Source of the DNA: an uncultured Litoreibacter sp.
Lineage (GTDB): Bacteria > Pseudomonadota > Alphaproteobacteria > Rhodobacterales > Rhodobacteraceae
DNA: 64,000 bases
Assembly: GCA_947504205.1 (NCBI GenBank)
Contig: CANNGL010000003.1
Coordinates: 124,001 to 188,000, forward strand
Direction of reading: 5' to 3'
Shown: positions 8,980-18,389 of the stretch, in pieces
Layout of the letters: every line of letters begins with the position of its first letter
How positions within the stretch are numbered: the stretch's first letter is position 1
Position numbers and translations under genes: made by a program
The notes under the pieces: model-generated
Seen by the model: the letters and a program-made list of their open reading frames with translations, nothing else
What the model was told of the DNA's origin: nothing
Database searches by the model: none

Positions 8980-10074
8980 ATGCGGCCATTGCTCCTTTCA
9001 CTATGCCTAATCTTGGTGGGTTGCAGTGTTCGGGGAGATTTGGCTCGTTTACCCGATGGGACCCAACCTTCGGCGACGGTCAGATCGGTCTTTTTTGCGA
9101 CAAATCGGGATATCGATGATCTTCCGTTTGGTAGCGACCGAAAAGAGCGATTGATCTTTGGTCGTGCAGACGTATCCATTCCGCCGTCTCACATGCCAGG
9201 TCAGATTGAATGGCCCAAACGAAAGCCGGATCCGCAAAAACACTTCTTACTTTCTGCAACCGAGGCTTACACAGACCCAGTTCAGTTTCGCGCCAAAATT
9301 AACGCATCTCTGTCTTCACTGCCGCGCGGCCAGCGAGAAGTCGTTGTGTTTGTCCATGGGTTCAATACCCGCTTCGATGACAGCATCTATCGAATAGCTC
9401 AAATCTCAAATGATCTAGATGTTCCCGGCGCAACAGTATCTTACTCTTGGCCATCAGCGGGCAGCCCATTGGGGTACGCATACGACCGAGATAGCGCGTT
9501 GTTCTCCCGCGACGATCTGGAGCTGCTACTGAAAGAGCTTACAAAGACACGCGCTGATAATATCATTCTGGTTGCCCATTCGCTTGGAAGCATGATCACG
9601 ATGGAGGCGCTTAGGCAGCTGAACCTCCGCAAAGATCGTTCGACTTTCAACCGTATCGGTGGCGTCGTTCTTATGTCGCCCGATATCGATGTGGACGTTT
9701 TCCGAACACAGGTGAAATCCATAGGCAAACTTCCAAGCCCGTTTATTGTCTTTAGCTCTCAAAACGATCGTGCCCTTCAACTGGTCGAGCGCCTGACTGG
9801 CCAAGCGGATCGTTTGGGCCGAATAGGCAACATAGAAGACATTTCTGATTTTGATATCGTTTATGTCGACGTAACTGCGTTTGATGGCTCTGACCGACTA
9901 AATCATTTCAACGCTGCGAAATCGCCCGCTCTGCTAAAGGTGTTGTCGCAAGTCCGTGATTTTGAGGAAGCATTTTCAAGCGACGACAGCAATCGCGCCG
10001 GATTGCTTCCCGGTACGATCTTATCAGTTCAAAACGCAAGCGAGGTGATCCTGTCCCCGCTTGGCGCCAGATAG
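8980..10074 (+). CDS. Lipoprotein alpha/beta hydrolase (DUF900 type)
   Basis: 364-residue predicted lipoprotein: signal peptide MRPLLLSLCLILVGC with a lipobox and lipidated Cys15. The body shows FVHGFNTRFDD (about 127-137), SYSWPSAG, and the nucleophile elbow AHSLGS with Ser201, matching the DUF900 alpha/beta-hydrolase family of unknown substrate. It probably sits at the periplasmic face of a membrane. It starts 12 bases after hslU and may be read with it. No substrate can be inferred. Confidence 0.85.
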   Translation: MRPLLLSLCLILVGCSVRGDLARLPDGTQPSATVRSVFFATNRDIDDLPFGSDRKERLIFGRADVSIPPSHMPGQIEWPKRKPDPQKHFLLSATEAYTDPVQFRAKINASLSSLPRGQREVVVFVHGFNTRFDDSIYRIAQISNDLDVPGATVSYSWPSAGSPLGYAYDRDSALFSRDDLELLLKELTKTRADNIILVAHSLGSMITMEALRQLNLRKDRSTFNRIGGVVLMSPDIDVDVFRTQVKSIGKLPSPFIVFSSQNDRALQLVERLTGQADRLGRIGNIEDISDFDIVYVDVTAFDGSDRLNHFNAAKSPALLKVLSQVRDFEEAFSSDDSNRAGLLPGTILSVQNASEVILSPLGAR

Positions 10075-10083
10075 AACGCGGTC

Positions 10084-11328
10084 ATGAAAACCCTTCCATT
10101 TATTCGCTCGAACGGGCCTTGGCTCGCCGCGGGGTTTTTACTGACATTTTGTTCTTCATTTGGTCAGACATTTTTTATTTCGATTTTTGCAGGTGAAATT
10201 ATGTCAGCGTTTTCACTCAGTCATGGTGAGTGGGGTGCGCTTTATATGACAGGTACATTGGCAGCGGCCGCGACAATGGTTTGGGCCGGCGTCCTCACCG
10301 ACCATATCAGGGTCCGCGCCCTTGGTGCTCCAGTTCTGGCAATTTTGGCTCTGACTTGCTTTCTGATGTCCCAGATTACGGCAGCTTGGATGCTGCCAAT
10401 AGCCATCTTCCTTTTAAGAATATGCGGGCAAGGAATGGCAGGCCATATCGCTGCCGTCGCGATGGCCCGATGGTTTGTAGCAGCTCGTGGGCGCGCGCTG
10501 GCAATCGCATCATTCGGCTACGCCGTCGGGGAGGCGGTGCTGCCAATCGTTTTCGTAAGTCTGATGGTGTGGATCGGCTGGCGTGGCTCATGGATCTTAT
10601 CAGGACTGATGGTTTTGGCCTTAACACCATTGATCTGGGTTTTCTTGCGACAGGAGCGCACCCCGCAATCCATCGCCTCCGAAAATCAGTCGGTTGGAAT
10701 GAAGGGTCGGCACTGGTCTCGTAAGGAAGTTCTTCGTCTGCCGCTCTTTTGGCTAATTCTACCGACACTTCTGGGACCGCCGGCATTTGGCACTGCCTTC
10801 TTTTTCCTGCAGGTGCATATCGCTGAAATCAACGGATGGTCGCATCTACAAATCGTTGGGTTGTTTCCGATCTACACCGCCACGGCTGTTACATTGATGA
10901 TCATATCTGGTTTCGCGATCGATCGGTTTGGAACCGCTCGACTGATGCCATTTTACGCTGTGTTTTCTGCCTTTGGATATCTTGTTTTTGTGTCGACCAA
11001 CGGGCTTTTGGCGGGCGCTGTCGGTATCGCATTGATCGGCCTCACATCGGGCCTACAAGCAACGGTGCCAATCGCCTTTTGGGCTGAGTTCTTCGGCACA
11101 CGACACCTCGGCGCAATCAAATCGCTCGCTACAGCGATAATGGTATTTGGCACCGCCGTCGGCCCAGGCTTGACGGGCTATCTTATCGATATCGGGATGA
11201 ATTTCGAGCAACAGATGATAGGGATTGCCGCCTATCTTTTTGGTGCGACCGTGCTTGCTTTCATTGGTGTGAGCGCAGCGAAAGGTGAACTACCGCCTCC
11301 GGCGAAGATAGACAAAATACGCACCTGA
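10084..11328 (+). CDS. MFS transporter
   Basis: 414-residue polytopic inner-membrane protein with about 12 hydrophobic segments and an MFS-like cytoplasmic loop between TM2 and TM3 (GVLTDHIRVRALG). The central loop near residue 200 (QERTPQSIASENQS) divides the two halves. Substrate unknown. It follows the lipoprotein hydrolase by 9 bases, suggesting co-transcription. Its 3' end overlaps the convergent smr gene by 39 bases. Confidence 0.88.
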   Translation: MKTLPFIRSNGPWLAAGFLLTFCSSFGQTFFISIFAGEIMSAFSLSHGEWGALYMTGTLAAAATMVWAGVLTDHIRVRALGAPVLAILALTCFLMSQITAAWMLPIAIFLLRICGQGMAGHIAAVAMARWFVAARGRALAIASFGYAVGEAVLPIVFVSLMVWIGWRGSWILSGLMVLALTPLIWVFLRQERTPQSIASENQSVGMKGRHWSRKEVLRLPLFWLILPTLLGPPAFGTAFFFLQVHIAEINGWSHLQIVGLFPIYTATAVTLMIISGFAIDRFGTARLMPFYAVFSAFGYLVFVSTNGLLAGAVGIALIGLTSGLQATVPIAFWAEFFGTRHLGAIKSLATAIMVFGTAVGPGLTGYLIDIGMNFEQQMIGIAAYLFGATVLAFIGVSAAKGELPPPAKIDKIRT

Positions 11329-11886
11329 TCCACCATAATTTGTACTGGCCGGAGTAACTTGAAGTACCAGATTTCGGATACTTCCATGCGCTAGCCATTG
11401 AGGAACCTGATGTCTCAGCACCCCCAACTTAGTTGGTATGGGCCCACCATCGTCCCGCTCTTTTCCTTTCCCGGTAATAACCAGAATCAGACGCTTGCCG
11501 GATGAATGGGCATTACGAATAAAGCCGTCCAATGCAGGATGTGCCTGCGCCATGGTCATACCATGCAAATCAAGTCTGGCTTCTGGCCTCAACTTGCCTC
11601 GCTTCATTTTCTTGAAAGCCTGCTGATCCATGGCGACAGGTTGATTTGACAGAACATCCTCTGGACGGGGCGCAAAATCAAACGTTGTCGGTGGCACAGG
11701 TTGAGCTAACCGTTCAAGCGACGTTGGTATGCGCGTGTATTGGGCAAGTTTCTTTGGCGGCGTCAGAGCAGCGGATGAGCTGTCTGCTTTTGGAATGCTA
11801 TTATGAAGTGGTTCGGCTGTTTGTTTAACCCGCGCCCAAAGATCTTTCTCTTCGGGGCGTAGACCACGTGGCTTTCTGCGGGACAT
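11290..11886 (-). CDS. Smr/MutS2-C domain protein
   Basis: 198 residues. The C-terminal half (about 100-195) is an Smr domain: LDLHGMTMAQA, then ITGKGKERDDGGP and a conserved end. The N-terminal half is basic and Pro-rich. Smr domains are nicking endonuclease or RNA-cleaving modules; the stand-alone role is not settled. It lies 3 bases downstream of mltA and is probably the last gene of the tim44-like/mltA/smr operon. Its end overlaps the MFS gene tail to tail. Confidence 0.9.
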   Translation of the reverse strand: MSRRKPRGLRPEEKDLWARVKQTAEPLHNSIPKADSSSAALTPPKKLAQYTRIPTSLERLAQPVPPTTFDFAPRPEDVLSNQPVAMDQQAFKKMKRGKLRPEARLDLHGMTMAQAHPALDGFIRNAHSSGKRLILVITGKGKERDDGGPIPTKLGVLRHQVPQWLAHGSIRNLVLQVTPASTNYGGSGAYFVYLRRRR

Positions 11887-11889
11887 GTC

Positions 11890-12921
11890 TCAACCACCGG
11901 GAGCGAGCGCGTAAGCGAGCTGGATTGGCATAAAGACTACCATCCGCCCCGGGTCCTTAATTCGACCTGCGATACGCCCGGCCTCTGATCCGGTGCCATA
12001 GAATATGTCGGCCCGCTGCGCGCCCTTGATAGCTGACCCTGTATCTTGCGCGATCATCAGTTGGTTAAGTGGATCTTTTCCACCTTTTTCGATCCAGACG
12101 GGTGCGCCAAGTGGCGTAAATCTTGGATCTACAGCGATGGATCGCATAGTCGTTATGGAGCGGTTCATTGCTCCGAGCGGGCCTTTGTCCGACGGAACTT
12201 TCGAAACCTCACGAAAGAAAACATAGGATGGGTTATGTTGAAGAAGCGTCCGTCCTTCTACAGGGTTCCTGCGTACCCAGTTTTTTATAACCTGAGCAGA
12301 TACCTGATGCGATTGATAGACACCCCGCCGCACGAGTTCCTGGCCAATTGATCGATAGTTATGCCCGTTTTTCCCACCATAACCGACGCGGATCGCCTCA
12401 CCGGTATCAAGTCTGACACGCCCTGATCCTTGAACCTGCAGGAAGAAGACATCGACCGGATCATCGATATACACAATTGCAAGTCCACGCCCCTCCAAAA
12501 GGTTTTGTTCTTCTATCTCGGCCCGAGAATACCACAGAGATCCGTCAGCAATCTCGGAAGGTTTCCGATACAACGGGTATTGATATCGACCGCCCCTTTG
12601 GCGAGAACCGCGAAGTTCCGGCTCATAGTATCCCGTAAACAGCGCTTTGTTTTCTCCACCAATCAGCACCGGGCGAAAAAACAATTCAAAGAAAGACTTT
12701 GCGTTTGGCTGGCTGGTGGCGAAACCACAAAGCGACGACCACTCCGGATCTTGCATGTCCAAGCATGTGTTTTGAAACACTTCCAAGGCCAGTTCGTGAT
12801 CATCACGGTCCCAGCCATCAAGGTCATCAAACTTCAGAACCTGATATGTTTCAGCATGGGTGCTTGAAAGGCTCATGATAAGCCCGCCAAAAAAGCCCGC
12901 TGCCAAACGGACAAGCGTCAT
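11890..12921 (-). CDS. mltA: Membrane-bound lytic murein transglycosylase A
   Basis: Peptidoglycan-cleaving lytic transglycosylase, 343 residues, with a Sec-type signal (about 1-23, ending THAE); no lipobox is visible, unlike E. coli MltA. FTGYYEPELRGS (about 95-106) and VDVFFLQVQGSGRV are MltA-domain signatures. The C-terminal 3D domain shows IAQDTGSAIKGAQRADIFYG (about 290-310), with the conserved aspartates. The ATG overlaps the stop of the upstream Tim44-like gene by 4 bases. Confidence 0.94.
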   Translation of the reverse strand: MTLVRLAAGFFGGLIMSLSSTHAETYQVLKFDDLDGWDRDDHELALEVFQNTCLDMQDPEWSSLCGFATSQPNAKSFFELFFRPVLIGGENKALFTGYYEPELRGSRQRGGRYQYPLYRKPSEIADGSLWYSRAEIEEQNLLEGRGLAIVYIDDPVDVFFLQVQGSGRVRLDTGEAIRVGYGGKNGHNYRSIGQELVRRGVYQSHQVSAQVIKNWVRRNPVEGRTLLQHNPSYVFFREVSKVPSDKGPLGAMNRSITTMRSIAVDPRFTPLGAPVWIEKGGKDPLNQLMIAQDTGSAIKGAQRADIFYGTGSEAGRIAGRIKDPGRMVVFMPIQLAYALAPGG

Positions 12922-13586
12922 TCCCCTGTCGCGACAAGCTGCCAGTTTGGATCATCAGAACCCATGACCCGAGCAAACGTCCAAACGTCTTTCTGGCGTT
13001 TAATTGTATTGGGGTCGCCCTCTATGATGTCACCGGCGCTATCACGAACAACCGAAGTCAATTCTCCAACAAATCGAACGGTGACTTCGGCTTCGTTAGT
13101 GGTCTGATTAAACTCCGCGTCTTGCAGAGTCAGCTCGCGTACCCCAACAAAACTTGCTTCGACTAATAAGCCTTTGTCAGCACGCTCGGCGAACACACTC
13201 GCAAACGCTTCTTTAACCTCATCGGATAGGAACGCTTCAATATTTTCCATTTCACCGCGCTCGAAACCCATTAGGATCATCTCGTAGGCACCTCGAGCGC
13301 CTTCCAAGAAGTCACTTACGCCAAAAGATGGCTCGACACGTTTCATATTGGCCAGCGCTTTCGCTGCCTCCGAGTCTTCATCAACATGGTCGATGATATC
13401 GCGATCAGCGCCACCTTCGATCACCTCGAAGCTTTGGCGCTTACTTTGTGCCGCGTCCGTTGCCGCCGGATCAGCCAGCGGCGGTTTCTCAAAACCTTCG
13501 CGTGTGCCGAGTACGTTCTTGAGTCGAAGGATCAAGAAAATCGCAATGCCGGCTAGCACAAGAAGTTGGATCATATCGTTGCTCAT
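12918..13586 (-). CDS. Tim44/TimA-like domain membrane protein
   Basis: 222 residues from the ATG at 13586 (MSNDMIQLLVLAG...), preceded by AGAGG; a further in-frame start at 13694 would add 36 residues with no family support. One N-terminal membrane anchor (about 5-20), a charged linker, then a Tim44-like domain (about 95-222) with GAYEMILMGFERG and KRQKDVWTFARV. Mitochondrial Tim44 tethers import motors; bacterial homologues are membrane-anchored proteins of unclear role. First gene of the leftward tim44-like/mltA/smr operon. Confidence 0.88.
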   Translation of the reverse strand: MSNDMIQLLVLAGIAIFLILRLKNVLGTREGFEKPPLADPAATDAAQSKRQSFEVIEGGADRDIIDHVDEDSEAAKALANMKRVEPSFGVSDFLEGARGAYEMILMGFERGEMENIEAFLSDEVKEAFASVFAERADKGLLVEASFVGVRELTLQDAEFNQTTNEAEVTVRFVGELTSVVRDSAGDIIEGDPNTIKRQKDVWTFARVMGSDDPNWQLVATGE

Positions 13587-13692
13587 CAAAGCCTCTAAGT
13601 GGGGTGACCATAGCAAAATCACATCTTGAGACCTATGTAGGGTCTGCAGGGGCGCAAGTCCACCAAGGCGCAAGAAGCGAAAGGACACAGGC

Positions 13693-14178
13693 ATGTGGCT
13701 ATTTCTATTATTTGTAACAATTCCGATTGTCGAAATTGCGCTATTTATTCAGATTGGCGGATGGTTAGGCTTGTGGCCCACGCTTGGAATAGTTGTTTTG
13801 ACCGCCATTCTTGGGACGTTTCTGGTCCGGGCGCAGGGCCTGCTGGCACTATCGCAAATTCAATCGAACCTGCAGAATCTGCGTGATCCTACTGAATCCA
13901 TTGCTCATGGCGCGATGATCTTAGCATCTGGTTTGCTTCTGCTGACGCCAGGATTTTTTACCGATGCGATTGGGTTTTCGCTTCTGATTCCGCAAGTACG
14001 GCTAGCCATCTTCAGCTACATCAGATCACGCATTAAGGTTCAGAGCTTCGTGCATCCGGCAAACACCCGCACCGAAACTTTTCGTGATGACAATACGATC
14101 GACGGCGATTTTAGCGAAATTGACCCAGAAACACCAAAGCCAACGCACCAACCCCCTTCTGGTTGGAGACAGCATTGA
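13693..14178 (+). CDS. fxsA: FxsA family membrane protein
   Basis: 161-residue inner-membrane protein. The start MWLFLLFVTIPIVEIALFIQIG is the FxsA signature, followed by hydrophobic segments at about 28-48 and 75-100 and a polar tail. E. coli FxsA is known for relieving F-plasmid exclusion of phage T7; the cellular role is unknown. AAAGGA precedes the ATG. It is divergent from the Tim44-like gene and 62 bases upstream of secB. Confidence 0.9.
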   Translation: MWLFLLFVTIPIVEIALFIQIGGWLGLWPTLGIVVLTAILGTFLVRAQGLLALSQIQSNLQNLRDPTESIAHGAMILASGLLLLTPGFFTDAIGFSLLIPQVRLAIFSYIRSRIKVQSFVHPANTRTETFRDDNTIDGDFSEIDPETPKPTHQPPSGWRQH

Positions 14179-14240
14179 GGCCGCTGCGCGGACCTGCTAA
14201 TCACCCAGAAACCTGAGATCATCTGGAGTAAAACTCAAAA

Positions 14241-14729
14241 ATGGCTGAAGAAAACGGAGCGGTTCCTCCGCAACCTCGTATGCAAATCCTGGCGCAGTTC
14301 ATCAAAGACCTGTCTTTTGAAAATATAGCTTCGCAGAAAGGTTTGGGTGACGGCGACACGACTCCGGACATTCAAGTGCAGGTCAATCTGGACGCAAAGA
14401 AGCGATCTGTCGAAGATCAGTATGATGTCACTACTAAACTCGAAGTGAATGCCAAGACCAAGGACGGCAGCAATGCCATTTTCCTGCTGGAACTTGAGTA
14501 CACAGGCGTTTTCCAAATTGATAACGTTCCGGAAGAGCAACTTCATCCATTCTTGATGATCGAATGCCCTCGTATGCTGTTCCCGTTCCTACGCCGCATC
14601 GTAAGCGACGTCACACGAGATGGCGGCTTCCCGCCACTGAACCTCGAAAATATCGACTTTCTTGCGCTCTACCGCAATGAGCTTGCAAGACGCGCACAGG
14701 CTGAGGGCGGAGCAACCGCAGACGCCTAA
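14241..14729 (+). CDS. secB: Protein-export chaperone SecB
   Basis: Cytoplasmic tetrameric chaperone that keeps secretory precursors unfolded and hands them to SecA; 162 residues, the usual length. LAQFIKDLSFEN (about 16-27) and FLMIECPRMLFPFLRRIVSD near residue 105 are typical. It is convergent with dnaQ, sharing the four bases CTAA as both stops (14726-14729). Its position beside dnaQ-coaE-aroE-maf is conserved in alphaproteobacteria. Confidence 0.96.
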   Translation: MAEENGAVPPQPRMQILAQFIKDLSFENIASQKGLGDGDTTPDIQVQVNLDAKKRSVEDQYDVTTKLEVNAKTKDGSNAIFLLELEYTGVFQIDNVPEEQLHPFLMIECPRMLFPFLRRIVSDVTRDGGFPPLNLENIDFLALYRNELARRAQAEGGATADA

Positions 14730-15421
14730 CTCTGGAAGCGCTTCCAAATTGAAACATCGGAAAGACCGTTCACGAAAGACGCGTGGGCGGCCTTTTCTTC
14801 TTCGGTCAACCTTGTTGGAAGTGGTATCGGCCGCACGTGCGGCTTCCAGTTATCATCATGTGAAACGGTAACTTGGGTATTCGCGGTGTTCAGAGCAAAA
14901 TCTGGTTGGCGTCCGCCTATTAGCTCCAGATAAACTTCCGCCAGAATTTCACTGTCCAGCAATGCCCCGTGTTTCTCTCGAGCCGAGTTATCTATCCCAA
15001 ATCTGCGGCATAGGGCATCCAGCGAGGCTGGCGATCCCGGAAACCGCTTGCGGGCAATCGCCAAAGTATCAAGCGCTTGTTCCATAGGCAGTTTCGGGTG
15101 GTTCGCCCACTCCAGTTCCGCGTTCAAAAACTTCATGTCGAATGCGGCATTATGGATAATCAAGCGAGCATCACCTACAAAATCGCGAAATACCTGAGCG
15201 ACATCCTTAAACAGAGGTTTGTCGCGCAAGAAATCATCACCAAGGCCGTGGACCTCAAAAGCCTCTTTCGGCATCGAGCGCTGCGGGTTCAAATATTGAT
15301 GATAGGTTTTGCCCGTTGGCATGTGGTTGTGCAGTTCAACTGCACCAATTTCGACGATACGATCACCTTCAAGGGGCTCAAAGCCGGTGGTTTCTGTATC
15401 CAGTACGATTTCGCGCATCAA
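14726..15421 (-). CDS. dnaQ: DNA polymerase III subunit epsilon
   Basis: 3'-5' proofreading exonuclease of the replicase, 231 residues. Catalytic residues visible: Asp8 and Glu10 (DTETTGF), Asp95 (HNAAFDMKFL), His151 and Asp156 (EKHGALLDSE). It begins with two ATG codons in a row, so the start may be at 15421 or 15418. Last gene of maf-aroE-coaE-dnaQ, transcribed away from the putative origin. Confidence 0.96.
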   Translation of the reverse strand: MMREIVLDTETTGFEPLEGDRIVEIGAVELHNHMPTGKTYHQYLNPQRSMPKEAFEVHGLGDDFLRDKPLFKDVAQVFRDFVGDARLIIHNAAFDMKFLNAELEWANHPKLPMEQALDTLAIARKRFPGSPASLDALCRRFGIDNSAREKHGALLDSEILAEVYLELIGGRQPDFALNTANTQVTVSHDDNWKPHVRPIPLPTRLTEEEKAAHASFVNGLSDVSIWKRFQS

Positions 15422-16011
15422 TTGGCCCTGATCTTTGAAACTAGTTCTCGCACGGCTTCTCTGGTTTGCTCAATGGTCCGAGTTTCAATTACGAAATCGG
15501 CACGTGCTCGCTTTTCTTTGTCTGGCATCTGGCGGGCCAAAATGAGCTCGAAATCTTTTTCTGACATGGTACCTCTACTCAAGACACGTTTCCTCTGTTC
15601 TTCCGCGCTTGTAGTGACGACAAGCACGGCATCCGCAGAAATTTCTGAGCTGGTTTCAAAGAAAAGTGGGATATCTAGAAGAACAAGATTGGCATCTAGA
15701 TTGGCATCCAAAAACGTGGAGCGATCCTGTGCAACAAGCGGATGTACAACGCTTTCTAATTTCTCAAGCAGCTTCGGATCCGCTGAAATAGCGGCACGAA
15801 GAGCGGCCTTTTCGATCGCACCATCAATAACCGATTGCGGCGCGAGCTTTGAAACGGGCGCAACTGCGTCACCTCCACGAGCGTAGAGTTTTCGAACGGT
15901 TGAATCTGCATCCCAGACGGGGACTCCGAATTCTGAAAACATCGCGGCTGTCGTCGACTTGCCTGTTCCAATAGAGCCCGTCAGCACGAGGATAAATGGC
16001 CCTGAGCTCAC
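15418..16011 (-). CDS. coaE: Dephospho-CoA kinase
   Basis: Last step of coenzyme A synthesis, phosphorylating the ribose 3'-hydroxyl of dephospho-CoA. 197 residues. P-loop TGSIGTGKST at 11-20, then VWDADSTVRKLY (about 33-44, the conserved Asp), and LLDIPLFFE near 108. Overlaps aroE upstream by 4 bases and dnaQ downstream by up to 4, so the four genes are probably translationally coupled. Confidence 0.96.
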   Translation of the reverse strand: MSSGPFILVLTGSIGTGKSTTAAMFSEFGVPVWDADSTVRKLYARGGDAVAPVSKLAPQSVIDGAIEKAALRAAISADPKLLEKLESVVHPLVAQDRSTFLDANLDANLVLLDIPLFFETSSEISADAVLVVTTSAEEQRKRVLSRGTMSEKDFELILARQMPDKEKRARADFVIETRTIEQTREAVRELVSKIRAN

Positions 16012-16841
16012 ATCAATACCGCACGACGGAGCGCATCATCGATTTCGGGGCGATATCCGAACCAACGCTCGAAACCAGGTCGCGCCTGATGCAGGAGCAT
16101 TCCAAGCCCATCGACCACCTGACACCCCGCCTGTTCAGCTCTTTCCAGCAATTCCGTTTTGAGAGGGGTATACACAAGATCATTGACCAGAGTGCCTGGT
16201 CGGACGTTTTCAAGCGAAAGCTTGAGGTCTTCTTTCCCCGACATACCAAGTGAGGTTGAATTGATAATTGCGCCGACATCATCAAGTACGTGAGGCGCGT
16301 GCGACCAATCAATCACAGAGATTTTGCCACCAAAATGTGCTTTTAGTGCATCCGCACGTGCCCTAGTGCGATTGGCTAGGAGTATTTCCGGGGTCTTTTC
16401 CTGAAGAAGAGCGGCGACCACAGCGCGTGCGGCACCGCCTGCACCCAGCACCAGACACGGTTTGTCTTTTGCGGACCAGTCAGGACAAGACTGTTGGATA
16501 TTTGCAAGAAATCCTATGCCGTCAGTATTGTCGGCGTGGAGCTTACCATCATTCTGAAATGTAAGCGTATTTGCCGCCCCTATTAAAGCCGCACGATCTG
16601 AGATCAGGTCAGCCAGATCCAGGACAGCTTCCTTATGGGGGATTGTAACGTTAACGCCCTTAAAGCCTAACTTTGGCAAGACATCCATTGCGCGGGCAAG
16701 ATCACCGCTCTGAATATCCATTGGAATGTAGTGACCTTTTATTCCGTATCGCGCCAACCAGTGACCATGTAACTTGGGCGACCGGCTGTGGGATGTTGGA
16801 AGACCTATGACCCCTGCAAGTGGAGTGGGCTCAAGTTTCAT
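16008..16841 (-). CDS. aroE: Shikimate dehydrogenase (NADP+)
   Basis: Reduces 3-dehydroshikimate in aromatic amino-acid synthesis; 277 residues. SHSRSPKLH (17-25) binds shikimate. Lys70 in NVTIPHKE and Asp106 in ADNTDGIG form the catalytic pair, and GAGGAARA near 131 is the nucleotide-binding turn. Starts within the maf stop (4-base overlap). Confidence 0.96.
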   Translation of the reverse strand: MKLEPTPLAGVIGLPTSHSRSPKLHGHWLARYGIKGHYIPMDIQSGDLARAMDVLPKLGFKGVNVTIPHKEAVLDLADLISDRAALIGAANTLTFQNDGKLHADNTDGIGFLANIQQSCPDWSAKDKPCLVLGAGGAARAVVAALLQEKTPEILLANRTRARADALKAHFGGKISVIDWSHAPHVLDDVGAIINSTSLGMSGKEDLKLSLENVRPGTLVNDLVYTPLKTELLERAEQAGCQVVDGLGMLLHQARPGFERWFGYRPEIDDALRRAVLM

Positions 16842-17437
16842 GTATCAATTATCCCCCGGAGGCTCAGATATGACAGAACGTCTAATAACGGCATTCCCAG
16901 CACGGTGAAATAGTCGCCCTTTATATCCGCGAAAAGCCGCGCGCCCTCTGCTTCTAGTTGATACCCTCCAACAGACCATTGGATGTCTTCCCAGTTTCGT
17001 TCAACATAATCTTCGATGTATCGGTTGCTCAACTCTCGCATCAGCAGCGTCACTTCCTTAATTGTCCGCCAGACTGGTTTAGCGTCTTCGTAGATCACTG
17101 CGGCCGAGATCAGCTTGTGCGACTTACCCGATAGCTTGGAAATCTGTTGAAAAGCTTCTTCAGGTGAAGAAGGTTTCGACAAAAGCGATCCCTGAAAATT
17201 GAGTACCTGATCTGACCCCAGAACGATGTCTCGCATATGTTTAAGTGCGATCTTCCGCGCTTTGTATTCTGCTAGCGTGTCAGCAATATCCCGGGGCTTA
17301 GCACCATCATGAATCATCGAAGCCTTGATATTCTGTTCATCAACTCGCGCGACGATCTGATCAAACTCTACGCCAGAGCCACGAAGCATTTTTGCTCGGG
17401 TCTCTGAGCTGGACGCTAGGATGAGGCGTTTTGTCAT
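16838..17437 (-). CDS. maf: Maf family nucleoside triphosphate pyrophosphatase
   Basis: 199 residues from the ATG at 17437, giving [18 protein letters not shown], the typical Maf start; a longer reading to 17491 adds 18 residues without family support, and its ribosome-binding site is weak either way. Family members hydrolyse non-canonical or excess nucleoside triphosphates and are tied to cell-division control. ASSSETR (8-14) and GSDQVL near 79 carry the conserved residues. First gene of the leftward operon, directly beside the putative origin. Confidence 0.92.
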   Translation of the reverse strand: MTKRLILASSSETRAKMLRGSGVEFDQIVARVDEQNIKASMIHDGAKPRDIADTLAEYKARKIALKHMRDIVLGSDQVLNFQGSLLSKPSSPEEAFQQISKLSGKSHKLISAAVIYEDAKPVWRTIKEVTLLMRELSNRYIEDYVERNWEDIQWSVGGYQLEAEGARLFADIKGDYFTVLGMPLLDVLSYLSLRGIIDT

Positions 17438-17821
17438 CTGAGTAACTCTGGGGATAAAACATGCATTTGCTATTGATGGTTTGTGCAGCAATTAGCCAAA
17501 TCACCAACGGTAGAAATGTTATTCGAGTATGCGCAAAATAAACAGGTCGGTTGTTCCCGTGAATAACCCATTTGTTGGTGTCGTGGGTAACTTTGATTTA
17601 GTGATTTCATTTCTACTTTTTCATCCAGTTTAACGATACAAAATAAATCTAAGTATTTGAAAATATAATATAATCACAATATCTCTCAAAGAGTCTAAAG
17701 GTGATGGGATTTGGATAAAACTGTGGATAATAATTTAATCCACATTATCCACATCACTACAATTACATCATCCTTTTCTTCTTCCTTTATTTATTTATGA
17801 AGGGACCGAAGGGGACGCATT
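17438..17821. other. Putative chromosomal replication origin (oriC)
   Basis: 384 bp without a gene. Two perfect DnaA boxes in inverted orientation: TGTGGATAA at 17722-17730 and TTATCCACA at 17745-17753. One-mismatch boxes lie at 17710-17718, 17736-17744 and 17449-17457; weaker ones at 17558-17566 and 17582-17590. A strongly AT-rich stretch (about 17600-17700) could be the unwinding element, and one GAGTC site lies at 17691. Genes diverge around it (maf left, hemJ right), and parAB with two parS sites is 3-8 kb away. The neighbours maf-aroE-coaE-dnaQ-secB on one side and rho on the other match the known alphaproteobacterial origin region. Confidence 0.82.
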
Positions 17822-18274
17822 ATGTTTGACCTACTATCCTGGGCCTATCCCTGGACGAAAAGCCTTCATATTATTTCAGTCATCTCATGGATGGCAGGAT
17901 TATTCTACTTACCTAGATTGTTTGTACATCATACCGAGCAAGTGAAAATCGGTACAGAAACAGACGTCTTGTTTCAAATGATGGAGCGAAAGCTTCTACG
18001 TGTAATTATGAACCCGGCTATGATCGGGACATGGTTTTTTGGTTTACTGCTGGTTTTGACGCCCGGTATTGTAAGTTGGGTCGATTGGTGGCCTTGGGTT
18101 AAACTTCTAGCTGTACTTGCAATGACATGGTTTCATCATTGGCTCGGGCTAAGACGTAAAGACATAGAAGCTGGAAAAAATATTGTTACTGGCCGTCAGT
18201 ATCGCCTGATGAATGAAGTACCTACGATCTTGATGATTATTATTGTGGTATCGGTTGTCGTGCGCCCAGCATAA
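17822..18274 (+). CDS. hemJ: Protoporphyrinogen oxidase HemJ
   Basis: 150-residue membrane protein of the HemJ/UPF0093 family, which oxidises protoporphyrinogen IX to protoporphyrin IX in the heme pathway. Four hydrophobic segments (about 13-32, 55-75, 80-103, 128-148). The early His of KSLHIISVISWMAGLFYLPR (residue 16) and the FHHWLG region are conserved in the family. It is the first gene to the right of the origin; hemE, often found here in alphaproteobacteria, is absent. Confidence 0.92.
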   Translation: MFDLLSWAYPWTKSLHIISVISWMAGLFYLPRLFVHHTEQVKIGTETDVLFQMMERKLLRVIMNPAMIGTWFFGLLLVLTPGIVSWVDWWPWVKLLAVLAMTWFHHWLGLRRKDIEAGKNIVTGRQYRLMNEVPTILMIIIVVSVVVRPA

Positions 18275-18280
18275 CAAAAA

Positions 18281-18309
18281 TTGACTTGGAAATCGTTCTC
18301 TCCTAAATA
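18281..18309 (+). promoter_or_regulatory. Candidate housekeeping promoter of rho
   Basis: TTGACT at 18281-18286, a 17-base spacer and TAAATA at 18304-18309, in the 115-bp gap between hemJ and rho. The predicted transcript would have a leader of about 70 bases. Found by eye only. Confidence 0.5.
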
Positions 18310-18389
18310 AAAATACTCGGTCCGTCCGGATTCGAATTTTCACCTTTAAATAATACCGCGCGCCTTCTTTGGCAGGGAAAGGAATGAGC

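Noticed and set aside
14850-14870. Third parS-like site (CATGTGAAACGG) in dnaQ
   Set aside because: Only a half site matches; the left arm is degraded.
15077-15886. 269-residue plus-strand frame across dnaQ and coaE
   Set aside because: Antisense to two genes with intact catalytic residues.
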